A stretch of 7,456 bases of DNA, from positions 1 through 7,456 of the forward strand of contig JABIQF010000017.1 of assembly GCA_018668095.1 (NCBI GenBank), read 5' to 3'. Below are positions 1 through 7,238 of this stretch, piece by piece. Position 1 is the first letter of the stretch. Every line of letters begins with the position of its first letter. The translations under genes were made by a program, and so were the position numbers. This DNA comes from Cellvibrionales bacterium. Its GTDB lineage: Bacteria; Pseudomonadota; Gammaproteobacteria; Pseudomonadales; UBA7434. The notes under the pieces were generated by a model that ran no database searches, was not told the DNA's origin, and saw only the letters and a program-made list of their open reading frames with translations.

Positions 1-120
1 CATTTTTGGTTACTTTTTTTGCTGTTGTACAGCGTAGTTTGCGCAGCGCCTGAAGGGCGACCCGTAGGGTGAGCGAAGCGAATCAAAAAGTGACTGGCAT
101 GTCGGGCCACTCCCGACGGT
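1..120. repeat. Hairpin-rich block, probable dispersed intergenic repeat (runs off the left edge)
   Basis: This block is richer in G+C and in inverted repeats than the A-rich DNA after it. Visible stem-loops are GCTGT-TGT-ACAGC (21-33), CGCC-TGAAG-GGCG (47-59), ACCC-GTA-GGGT (60-70) and a perfect 6-bp stem GTCGGG-CCACT-CCCGAC (101-117). The segments GGTTACTTTTT (8-18) and CAAAAAGTGACT (84-95) form an imperfect inverted pair around the core. From memory, similar stretches (GGTTACTTTTT followed by G+C-rich hairpins and AAAAAGTGAC) recur between genes in many gammaproteobacteria and are often mis-annotated as short proteins. The repeat status is inferred, because only one copy lies in this window. 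Confidence 0.45.
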
Positions 121-208
121 CTTAATAGAAAACCTAAAAAAAACCAAGCAGAAAAATGAATACAAGATTACCAAAAGGGTTAACCCCGACGACCTTGACC
201 TTAAACTT

Positions 209-245
209 AAAAAAAATCAAAAAAAGGGCCGCATATGCGACCCTT
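209..245 (-). terminator. Rho-independent terminator of acnB
   Basis: Read on the minus strand, AAGGG (245-241 side) and CCCTT (228-224 side) enclose an inner stem CGC/GCG with an ATAT loop, giving nine stem positions with a single mismatch (229/240). A T-run follows directly: seven T, then GA, then eight T (plus-strand A-runs at 225-219 and 216-209). It lies about 45 nt after the acnB stop codon. There is no T-run on the opposite side, so it should act only on leftward transcription. Confidence 0.9.
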
Positions 246-289
246 CCTAATATTACCTATATTGTAAAGCCAAAAAACAGCCTAAAAAA

Positions 290-2917
290 TCAAAGCGATC
301 CAACTTCCTGAATCTCAATAGCCGCAATACGCTTACCCTCTTCCGCGCCATCTTGAAAACGCTTCATCTGATCAAAACTCAAATAACGGAAAATCTCATC
401 CGACATCGAATCAATCTTCTCAGCATAAGCCATATACTCATCACGCGTTGGCAACTTACCTAAAATTGCACCCACCGAAGCCAACTCAGCCGAAGTCAAA
501 TAAACATTCGCCCCATTACCTAAACGGTTAGGGAAGTTACGCGTAGACGTAGACAATACCGTAGCACCGTCTTCAACGCGCGCCTGATTACCCATACACA
601 ATGAACAACCCGGAATTTCTGTACGCGCACCTACTTTACCAAAGATACTGTAATAGCCTTCTTCAATAAGCTGCGTCTCATCCATACGCGTTGGTGGTAC
701 AACCCACATGCGCGTAGAAAGATTACCCTCAAACTGCTTAAGCATTTCTCCCGCCGCTCTAAAGTGACCAATGTTCGTCATGCATGAACCAATAAAGACT
801 TCATCAACACTGTCACCAGCAACATCTGATAACGTACGCGCATCATCAGGATCGTTAGGCGCACAGATAATCGGCTCTATAATCTCATCCATGTTGATCT
901 CAACCACTTCTGCATACTCAGCATCAGCATCGGCTTGTAATAAACTTGGATTCGCTAACCACTCTTCCATCTTCTGAGCACGACGCTCTAAAGTGCGCTT
1001 ATCACCATAGTTATCGCTAATCATCCAACGCAATAAGGTAATGTTTGAACGCAAGTATTCAGCAATCGTATCTTCCGATAACTTAATCGTACAACCGGCT
1101 GCCGATCGCTCAGCTGAAGCATCCGACAATTCAAATGCTTGCTCAACGGTTAAATCATTTAAACCTTCAATTTCTAAGATACGACCAGAGAAAGCGTTTT
1201 TCTTACCCTTTTTCTCAACCGTTAATAGACCTTGTTTAATGCCGTATAAAGGAATCGCATGCACTAAATCACGTAAGGTAACACCAGGCTGCATCTTGCC
1301 GGTAAAGCGAACCAAAATTGACTCAGGCATATCTAACGGCATAACACCGGTAGCAGCAGCAAAGGCCACTAAGCCAGAACCAGCAGGAAAAGAAATACCC
1401 ATTGGGAAACGCGTATGTGAATCACCACCCGTACCTACAGTATCGGGCAACAACATGCGGTTTAACCAACTATGGATAATGCCGTCTTTTGGTTTTAGTG
1501 AAACACCGCCACGCGTCATAATAAAATCGGGCAAAGTATGCTGTGTTTCAATATCTACAGGCTTAGGATAAGCCGCGGTATGACAAAAAGACTGCATCAC
1601 TAAATCAGATGAGAAGCCTAAACACGCCAAATCTTGTAATTCATCACGCGTCATCGGTCCCGTTGTATCCTGTGAACCAACCGTCGTCATTTTAGGTTCG
1701 CAATAGGCACCAGGACGTACGCCCTCACCTTCGGGTAAGCCACATGCGCGACCCACCATTTTTTGCGCCAATGTAAAGCCTTTATCTGATGATTCTGGCT
1801 GCTCTGGCACACGGAATAAAGTGCTAGTAGGCAAACCTAAAGCTTCTCTGGCTCGTGCTGTTAAACCACGACCAATAATTAAATTAATTCGACCACCCGC
1901 TTGCACTTCATCTAGCAATACATCGGATTTAAATGCGTATTCGCTAAGCACTTCGCCAGATTCGCTAAGAATTTTTCCATCATAGGGACGCACTTCAATC
2001 ACATCACCCATGGCTAATTTCTCAACCGGCGCTTCAAATACTAAAGCACCTGAATCTTCCATAGTGTTAAAGAATATAGGCGCTACTTTACCGCCAATAC
2101 AAACACCACCACTGCGCTTATTAGGAACGCCCGGCATGTCTTCGCCGAAATACCAAAGCACAGAGTTAGTTGCAGATTTTCTTGAAGAACCGGTACCCAC
2201 TACATCACCAACAAATGCAATCGGTAAGCCTTTGGTTTTCAATGCTTCAATTTTTGTCATTGGGCCAAGTTCGCCCTGCTTGTCTGGCGTTATACCATCA
2301 CGCTCCATTTTAAACATGGCTAAAGCATGTAGCGGAATATCCGGACGACTCCAAGCATCAGGAGCTGGTGATAAATCGTCAGTATTGGTTTCGCCTGTTA
2401 CTTTAAATACGACTAACTTAGTTGACTCTGGTACTTTATCTCGCGAAGTAAACCACTCTCCATCGGCCCAAGATTCTAAAACGGTTTGCGCAAAGGCATT
2501 TCCTTTATTCGCTTTTTCTGCAACATCATGAAAAGCATCAAACATTAATAAAGTATGTTTTAACTGCTCAGATGCTAATGGCGCTAGTTGATTGTCATCT
2601 AACAAACTAACCAAGGTTTCTATATTATAGCCACCTAACATGTTGCCTAATAATTTAACGGCGTCTTCTGCGCTAATTAAGCTGTTAGTTTCTTCGCCTT
2701 TCGCAATTGCCGATAAAAAACCTGCCTTTACATAAGCGGCTTCATCAACCCCTGGTGGTACACGAGTTGAGAGCAAGTCTAATAAAACAGCCTCTTCGCC
2801 TGCAGGTGGATTTTTAAGCAATTCAATTAAACCGGCTACTTGCTCAGCACTTAATGGCTTTGCGGGAATACCTTGAGTGGCACGTTCGGCTTCATGCTGA
2901 CGATAAGCTTCTAACAC
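290..2917 (-). CDS. acnB: Bifunctional aconitate hydratase 2 / 2-methylisocitrate dehydratase (AcnB)
   Basis: AcnB isomerises citrate to isocitrate through cis-aconitate in the cytosolic TCA cycle using a [4Fe-4S] cluster. The family also hydrates 2-methyl-cis-aconitate in the methylcitrate cycle. The 875-aa product has the AcnB order: N-terminal HEAT-like domain (about 1-160), swivel domain (about 170-370, with GTGSSRKS at 241-248), then the catalytic domains. DSHTRF is at 499-504, and the cluster ligands Cys712, Cys771 and Cys774 lie in IGSCMTN and PGCSLCMGN, each two residues later than in E. coli (C710, C769, C772). The start chosen is GTG at 2917-2915: AGGAG lies 6 nt upstream and the product begins (M)LEAYRQH, like E. 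coli MLEEYRKH. The ORF extends two codons further to a TTG that abuts the AGGAG, too close to be used. It is intact, with its own promoter candidate upstream and terminator downstream. AcnB of E. coli is known to bind RNA when its cluster is lost; whether this one does is not visible. Confidence 0.98.
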   Translation of the reverse strand: MLEAYRQHEAERATQGIPAKPLSAEQVAGLIELLKNPPAGEEAVLLDLLSTRVPPGVDEAAYVKAGFLSAIAKGEETNSLISAEDAVKLLGNMLGGYNIETLVSLLDDNQLAPLASEQLKHTLLMFDAFHDVAEKANKGNAFAQTVLESWADGEWFTSRDKVPESTKLVVFKVTGETNTDDLSPAPDAWSRPDIPLHALAMFKMERDGITPDKQGELGPMTKIEALKTKGLPIAFVGDVVGTGSSRKSATNSVLWYFGEDMPGVPNKRSGGVCIGGKVAPIFFNTMEDSGALVFEAPVEKLAMGDVIEVRPYDGKILSESGEVLSEYAFKSDVLLDEVQAGGRINLIIGRGLTARAREALGLPTSTLFRVPEQPESSDKGFTLAQKMVGRACGLPEGEGVRPGAYCEPKMTTVGSQDTTGPMTRDELQDLACLGFSSDLVMQSFCHTAAYPKPVDIETQHTLPDFIMTRGGVSLKPKDGIIHSWLNRMLLPDTVGTGGDSHTRFPMGISFPAGSGLVAFAAATGVMPLDMPESILVRFTGKMQPGVTLRDLVHAIPLYGIKQGLLTVEKKGKKNAFSGRILEIEGLNDLTVEQAFELSDASAERSAAGCTIKLSEDTIAEYLRSNITLLRWMISDNYGDKRTLERRAQKMEEWLANPSLLQADADAEYAEVVEINMDEIIEPIICAPNDPDDARTLSDVAGDSVDEVFIGSCMTNIGHFRAAGEMLKQFEGNLSTRMWVVPPTRMDETQLIEEGYYSIFGKVGARTEIPGCSLCMGNQARVEDGATVLSTSTRNFPNRLGNGANVYLTSAELASVGAILGKLPTRDEYMAYAEKIDSMSDEIFRYLSFDQMKRFQDGAEEGKRIAAIEIQEVGSL

Positions 2918-2923
2918 AATCAA

Positions 2924-2928
2924 CTCCT
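2924..2928 (-). promoter_or_regulatory. Ribosome binding site of acnB (AGGAG), decides the GTG start
   Basis: AGGAG on the minus strand is separated by 6 nt (TTGATT) from GTG at 2917. The same AGGAG touches the in-frame TTG at 2923-2921, which rules that TTG out on spacing. Homology with the N-terminus of E. coli AcnB agrees. Confidence 0.85.
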
Positions 2929-2969
2929 AGAATAGTTATTTAATAATATGGGTAAAGACAATAGATGAT

Positions 2970-3080
2970 TGTTGAAACGCATTTTATTTCAACACGACAA
3001 ACACCGTTAGATAACAGCCGGTGACGTTATTACAATCAACTATTTGCAATAATAGATAAGGGTTATCAATTAAAATGATA
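2970..3080. promoter_or_regulatory. Run of four inverted repeats in the acnB upstream/leader region
   Basis: Four inverted repeats lie in series. TGTTGAAA/TTTCAACA at 2970-2977 and 2987-2994 has perfect 8-bp arms and a 9-nt loop. CACCG/CGGTG is at 3002-3006 and 3019-3023. TTATTACAA/TTGCAATAA at 3027-3035 and 3044-3052 matches at 8 of 9 positions with an 8-nt spacer. TATCA/TGATA is at 3064-3068 and 3076-3080. None has a T-run, so they are not intrinsic terminators. They could be operators or leader-RNA hairpins. AT-rich DNA yields some inverted repeats by chance; the 2970-2994 repeat is the most convincing. No regulator is recognised. Confidence 0.4.
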
Positions 3081-3158
3081 TCAAAACAATGACGCTTGAA
3101 TAATCGACAAATGATAAACAATAAAGCCAGAGCATTTAATAACTGCAGCTAATCACAA

Positions 3159-3171
3159 GCCGCGCATTATA
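3159..3171 (-). promoter_or_regulatory. Probable sigma-70 promoter -10 region for acnB
   Basis: A consensus TATAAT (plus-strand attata, 3166-3171) is preceded by GG and followed by a G+C-rich discriminator, GCGCGGC. The likely transcription start is near 3159. The -35 region is poor: about 17 nt upstream the sequence is TTAATT, which overlaps the last codons of tmcA. The -10 lies 19 nt after the tmcA stop and would give acnB a 5' leader of about 240 nt. The assignment rests on motif only. Confidence 0.45.
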
Positions 3172-3189
3172 CCTAAACTTTGGCAAAAA

Positions 3190-5568
3190 TTAATCCATGC
3201 TTAACTGAATTAGTTCTGTTTTTATCGATGCAATCACGTCCCGACGACCTTTTAGCTGAAACTGCTTAGCTAGAGCAGCCCAGTTTGGCGCTAATTGAAA
3301 GCTGGCCTCTGCAACAGGACAACCAACAACACCCTCAACCGCAGCGACTCCGGCGAGCGAAAAAACCGATTTTGGCGACATTAGCAAGCGATATAACGAA
3401 GGATAGACTTTTTCATAAGTCAGCTCGCCCGCTATAAACCGCCGAATCCTGACTTGATCATAGCTTTTATCATAGTCTTTGACGCTGCCTTTAACACAGT
3501 CTTTAACGCTGCCTTCAACACAGCTTTTATCTTCCCCGCCCAGTCCCACTGGAGGCTTGCCGTTAGATAACAGCATCAGCGTATCACTAGAAATATCCGT
3601 CAAAAACTGAGCATGCCAAAAGGGTAAGTCAATAAGTAGCTGCTTGTGCATGGCATAAGTCGATGCAGCCAGGGTTTCTGTTAATGGTTTAACGATCATC
3701 AAGTTACGTAAGCCACTGGCTTTATCGCGATGCAAGCCTAAATGAACCGGCAGTGCTTTGTGAGCCTGCCAAAACGTCAATAAACGAGATTCAAAACCAA
3801 AGCTACTTCCCCAATAATCACAAGCCTCGGTCAATGCAAACGACTCTAACGAAGACAATAAGTTTGATGCTACGCCCTGCCTTCTATAGGACTCGGCGAC
3901 AGCTATACGTGTTACACGCAGCGATTTAACGCGACACCATTGGATATCAGCCGAGTGGCTAGCTAAAGACTGCGACAGTAAATTGCCTTGCGGTCGCCGC
4001 TTGCCCGTGACTATCTGCTCAAGTAAATCATCATGACTACCGGCAAAGCCGCCTTCTTCATAAGCGAGTAAAACGCCAACAATACTTTTACTCACTGAAC
4101 ATTCAGCTATCCATAAGTGTAAATACGGCACGTCGAGTAACTGCCTTAAATCAGAAGGACGCGTTTCATAATGTGCATCTACTAACAATGCAAATACTGA
4201 TCGCAAAAGAGATTCACTGGCCAAAAGCTCAGCATGATTGACTTTACGAACAGTGCATTTCCGAGCAGTCATTGATGATGGCTTTATATTAGTTTGATCC
4301 TCACTACGACTATCGGCATTGAGTATTAGCAACTGATTAAAAAAGCGCTCTAACGGATCATCACCGGCCCAACGAATAGGCTCAATCAATGATAAGCTCT
4401 GCAAAGGTTTATCTTGTTTTAATAAATAATCATTAAAGCGCAGGCCAAAGCCCCTGCCACTGCCTTCATAGCCGTGCAAGGTTGATGAAAAAACGCTACG
4501 CGGAGCGAGATCGACCAACTGATAAAGTAAAGGGAGAGGAATGGCTGCGGCCTCATCAACAATCAGTAAGTCACAAATAAATTGCCCGCTATTGCTAGCT
4601 TTTTGTTTATTCGCGCTCTCAATCGCTGCCTTGGGTTCCTGCTGAAAAGCTGCAGCATCAGCGATGAACTGATCAACCGCCATAAACATCACTTCAGCAC
4701 TATCCGACTCAATACCGACAGCAGAAAAAAGATTATTAACCTGACTGCGCAGTGACGCGACAATACATATACGAATATGACTTTGTGCCAATAACGCTTT
4801 TACTGCCAAGCCTAGCGCTACACTTTTTCCACGACCACGATCGGCGTTAAGTAACACAATACCCGTCGATTGATCACTTAATTGTTTTACTGCGTGAATC
4901 ACTGTCAATTGTTCATTGGACGGAATAAAACGCTCTGATGTTTGACTCGCCGATGCAACAGGAATAACGTCATTAGTTTCTTGTTTATTAAGAGCATCTG
5001 CGACAGGCGAATAAACAGTATCATCCTGTTTCACGATCGATAGCCAAGGCTTACCATCCGCTAAACTGGCCTGCTCGGACATCGCGAACATGGAGACAGC
5101 CCGTTGCAAAAAATAGCCGCTCATCTTATAAGCATTCGGTCGTAATGCCGTATAGCGTTGATAATCAGGATCATCATAAGCCGGCCATTCTTCAAACGGC
5201 GGCGTCAGTAATAAAAATAAAGCGCCACCTCGAAGCGTGCCAGAAGCTATACCCAACATATCTGGCGCTAGCCCACTCCAAGCATCAATAATGAGGCAGT
5301 CGCTATCACTACCAAGCAACTGGGCAGTAGCAGAAGGTGGAATGGCTTGAATCGTATCGGAATCAGGAACCGAATCACCTACCCAGCAAATCTGTGGGCT
5401 GTGAGTTAAAGGCTTAGACGCTGAGGAATCATTAATGAGTGCAATGGTATTAAGGGCTTGCTGATAACACCAAGCACGACTACCCGACAAAACTAAGCAG
5501 CCACGAAAGTGCTGCTCATGGGCGAGATTGAGGACCTGATTGAATGATATTTCAAGTGAATTTGGCAT
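3190..5568 (-). CDS. tmcA: tRNA(Met) cytidine acetyltransferase TmcA
   Basis: TmcA uses acetyl-CoA and ATP to form N4-acetylcytidine at wobble position 34 of elongator tRNA-Met in the cytoplasm, keeping AUG and AUA decoding apart. The 792-aa product shows the family order: N-terminal TmcA_N-like domain (about 10-200, LVLSG and AWCYQQAL matching E. coli), RNA-helicase-like ATPase (Walker A ADRGRGKS 242-249, DEAA 338-341, STLHGYEGSGRGF 362-374, EPIRW 396-400), GNAT acetyltransferase (about 450-630, RVTRIAV then RRQGVA 562-567) and a C-terminal tRNA-binding region. It is about 120 residues longer than E. coli TmcA (671). The excess lies in linkers near 180-215, 305-330 and 415-440, and in an 8-residue repeat at 683-698. 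The ATG at 5568-5566 is chosen as start; a TTG three codons upstream directly follows an in-frame TAA and has no better ribosome site. Spacing of about 50 nt from the halogenase suggests possible read-through. No terminator follows it. Confidence 0.95.
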   Translation of the reverse strand: MPNSLEISFNQVLNLAHEQHFRGCLVLSGSRAWCYQQALNTIALINDSSASKPLTHSPQICWVGDSVPDSDTIQAIPPSATAQLLGSDSDCLIIDAWSGLAPDMLGIASGTLRGGALFLLLTPPFEEWPAYDDPDYQRYTALRPNAYKMSGYFLQRAVSMFAMSEQASLADGKPWLSIVKQDDTVYSPVADALNKQETNDVIPVASASQTSERFIPSNEQLTVIHAVKQLSDQSTGIVLLNADRGRGKSVALGLAVKALLAQSHIRICIVASLRSQVNNLFSAVGIESDSAEVMFMAVDQFIADAAAFQQEPKAAIESANKQKASNSGQFICDLLIVDEAAAIPLPLLYQLVDLAPRSVFSSTLHGYEGSGRGFGLRFNDYLLKQDKPLQSLSLIEPIRWAGDDPLERFFNQLLILNADSRSEDQTNIKPSSMTARKCTVRKVNHAELLASESLLRSVFALLVDAHYETRPSDLRQLLDVPYLHLWIAECSVSKSIVGVLLAYEEGGFAGSHDDLLEQIVTGKRRPQGNLLSQSLASHSADIQWCRVKSLRVTRIAVAESYRRQGVASNLLSSLESFALTEACDYWGSSFGFESRLLTFWQAHKALPVHLGLHRDKASGLRNLMIVKPLTETLAASTYAMHKQLLIDLPFWHAQFLTDISSDTLMLLSNGKPPVGLGGEDKSCVEGSVKDCVKGSVKDYDKSYDQVRIRRFIAGELTYEKVYPSLYRLLMSPKSVFSLAGVAAVEGVVGCPVAEASFQLAPNWAALAKQFQLKGRRDVIASIKTELIQLSMD
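3474..3521 (-). repeat. 24-bp in-frame tandem duplication inside tmcA
   Basis: Two adjacent 24-bp copies, 3474-3497 and 3498-3521, differ at 2 positions. They encode CVKGSVKD and CVEGSVKD (TmcA residues 691-698 and 683-690). Related DKSC and DKSY words flank the pair. The unit is a multiple of three, so the reading frame is kept. It sits in a linker between the GNAT domain and the C-terminal tRNA-binding part, where length change is likely tolerated. Confidence 0.85.
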
Positions 5569-5619
5569 AGCCGACAATTAAGCCATATCTCGAACCATTT
5601 CACACTTAAAACTAAACGA

Positions 5620-7110
5620 TTAAGCCGATTTAGATTTAGCTATAAATGAGGCTAAATAGGCATTACTGTCTGGCAGCGAATCAATCGTTTTATCAATACT
5701 GTCTTTAATATTTTTCAAGAAATCCGTGAGCTCTTGTGTGCTCATCGTATCGACAAGCGCGTGGTGCCGCTCTGGCATCAAACCTTGCCCATACATAACC
5801 TGCTGCCATGAATCATCAAACAGCTCATTGGGATTACGAAAAACATGGCCTGTTTCTTTAAACACCTCAATGCGATGCGACAAACTCTCTGGCACTTCCA
5901 TATTTTTGCAATGACGCCAATACTCAGAATCATCACGGTTAGTAACTTTGTAATGCAAAATAATAAAGTCGCGAATCTTTTCAAGATCATAATTGGCCTG
6001 CTCATTAAATTCATCTACTTCACTTTGACGAATACCCGCCGAAGGAAACATGCGCAAAAAGCGAACGATGTTTTGTTGAATCAAATGAATACTCGTTGAT
6101 TCTAAAGGTTCTAAGAAACCACTCGACAAACCTACCGCTAAACAATTTTTATTCCATTGCTTTAAACGTCGTCCAGTATTAAATCGAATTCTTAACGGCT
6201 TAGTTAATTTCTCGCCTTCAACATTCTCTAACAGTTTTTTCTCTGCATCATCATGATCCATAAAGCGGCTGCTATACACCATACCGTTACCGACTCTATG
6301 CTGTAACGGTATACGCCACTGCCAACCGGATTCATGCGCAATCGAACGTGTATAAGGAATGGGGTCAGCCACTGAGGCTGTCTGCACCGCAACCGCACTA
6401 TCATTCGGCAGCCATTGCGACCAAGATTCAAAACCTGTATGCAAAGCATCTTCAATAAGCAGCGCGCGCATACCCGTGCAGTCAATAAAGAAATCACCTT
6501 CAATTACTTTATTACTGTCGAGTGTCAAAGAGCTAATGTTACCGTTTTCAGCATGCTTGTTAACCTTCGCAATTTTCCCTTCAACACGCTTAACGCCAAA
6601 ACCTTCGCTAAACTTACGCAGATATTTTGCATATAGAGAACTGTCAATATGAAACGCATAGTTAAGACCGCCATTAGGCAAGTGTGCAAACTTATGCGCT
6701 TCAGCAGCACGCCCCTCCAAACAATAGTCGCCAAACTCGCCTGCGATACCTAGCTTACGGCCCTTCATCCAAAAATGCTGAAACCCGCAAGCCCAGCAGT
6801 CTTTTCCTGTTACACCAAAGGCATGAAGATAATCTTCATTCACATCACGCCAGTTTTCAAATTTAATTCCTAGCTTATAGGTCCCTTGCACCGCGTCTAA
6901 AAAATCGGCTTCTTTTATGCCAAGCAGCCGATTAAAAAATATCATCGTAGGTATAGTCGCCTCACCCACACCAATAGTGCTAATAGCGTCGGACTCAACT
7001 AAAGTTATATCAATATTAGTCCCTATTAGCTTCGAAACCGCAGCAGCAGCCATCCACCCTGCTGTGCCACCGCCAGCAATGACTATTTTTTTAATCGGTT
7101 TATTTTCCAC
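5620..7110 (-). CDS. Flavin-dependent halogenase, tryptophan halogenase family (substrate unknown)
   Basis: Family members use FADH2 from a separate flavin reductase, O2 and halide to make HOCl or HOBr, which halogenates an electron-rich aromatic such as an indole. The 496-aa product has the FAD-binding GGGTAGW (residues 13-19), the second flavin motif GVGEATIP (47-54), catalytic Lys79 in TYKLGIKF (same number as in PrnA/RebH), the halogenase signature WQWRIP (263-268), the CTGMR segment (211-215) and catalytic Glu337 in LEPLESTS. There is no signal peptide or membrane segment, so it is cytosolic. The C-terminal GQGLMPERHH resembles the broad marine/Xanthomonas/Caulobacter clade rather than PrnA, so tryptophan may not be the substrate. 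The start is GTG at 7110-7108 with AGAAGG 7 nt upstream; an ATG just before it is out of frame. A probable cupin-like gene lies 128 nt upstream and tmcA follows by about 50 nt. No flavin reductase is seen in the window. Confidence 0.93.
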   Translation of the reverse strand: MENKPIKKIVIAGGGTAGWMAAAAVSKLIGTNIDITLVESDAISTIGVGEATIPTMIFFNRLLGIKEADFLDAVQGTYKLGIKFENWRDVNEDYLHAFGVTGKDCWACGFQHFWMKGRKLGIAGEFGDYCLEGRAAEAHKFAHLPNGGLNYAFHIDSSLYAKYLRKFSEGFGVKRVEGKIAKVNKHAENGNISSLTLDSNKVIEGDFFIDCTGMRALLIEDALHTGFESWSQWLPNDSAVAVQTASVADPIPYTRSIAHESGWQWRIPLQHRVGNGMVYSSRFMDHDDAEKKLLENVEGEKLTKPLRIRFNTGRRLKQWNKNCLAVGLSSGFLEPLESTSIHLIQQNIVRFLRMFPSAGIRQSEVDEFNEQANYDLEKIRDFIILHYKVTNRDDSEYWRHCKNMEVPESLSHRIEVFKETGHVFRNPNELFDDSWQQVMYGQGLMPERHHALVDTMSTQELTDFLKNIKDSIDKTIDSLPDSNAYLASFIAKSKSA

Positions 7111-7238
7111 AACATTACCTTCTAATTTCTTATTTGAGAAGCGGACAATCGTCAGCTCTCAACTAATTTTTCGAATATTTTTTGTCTAAATGCTACTTTT
7201 TCTCACTATCACTTTTCTCACTATCACTTTTCTAACAA
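7111..7238 (-). other. Intergenic spacer between the cupin-like gene and the halogenase
   Basis: The spacer holds the tandem repeat at 7201-7245 (partly within the upstream gene), an imperfect hairpin GCTGAC-GATT-GTCCGC (7156-7141 on the minus strand, one mismatch, no T-run) and the halogenase ribosome site. A -35-like TAGACA occurs near 7190 but has no acceptable -10 at 16-18 nt, so no promoter is called. The two genes may share a transcript. Confidence 0.5.
7118..7123 (-). promoter_or_regulatory. Ribosome binding site of the halogenase (AGAAGG)
   Basis: AGAAGG on the minus strand is followed by 7 nt (TAATGTT) and then GTG at 7110. The ATG inside this spacer (ATGTTGTGG) is in another frame, so the GTG is the supported start. 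Confidence 0.8.

Noticed and set aside
1..110. Minus-strand frame from GTG at 110 running off the left edge as a possible small protein
   Set aside because: It consists entirely of the hairpin-rich repeat block and has no ribosome site. Such frames are typical false calls in dispersed repeats.
177..186. Palindrome GGGTTAACCC between the repeat block and the acnB terminator
   Set aside because: It is a perfect 10-bp palindrome but has no T-run, no second copy and no gene start nearby; chance is sufficient.
1041..1571. Plus-strand open frame of 176 codons inside acnB
   Set aside because: It lies wholly antisense to the strongly conserved AcnB coding sequence, has no recognisable domain and no ribosome site case. 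The same applies to 771-977 and 2010-2531.
2918..2923. TTG at 2923 as the acnB start
   Set aside because: The AGGAG directly abuts it, leaving no spacing, and homology with E. coli AcnB begins at the GTG at 2917.
3061..3120. Possible Fur or other named operator upstream of acnB
   Set aside because: The ATGATATC and TTATCAATT words only loosely resemble known boxes; no consensus match is good enough to name a regulator.
5575..5577. TTG as the tmcA start
   Set aside because: It directly follows an in-frame TAA, and ATG three codons later is the standard choice. Neither has a strong ribosome site, so the TTG is not fully excluded.
5726..6866. Several open frames of 60-97 codons on both strands inside the halogenase gene
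   Set aside because: All overlap the conserved halogenase frame and encode no recognisable protein; they are by-products of its codon use.
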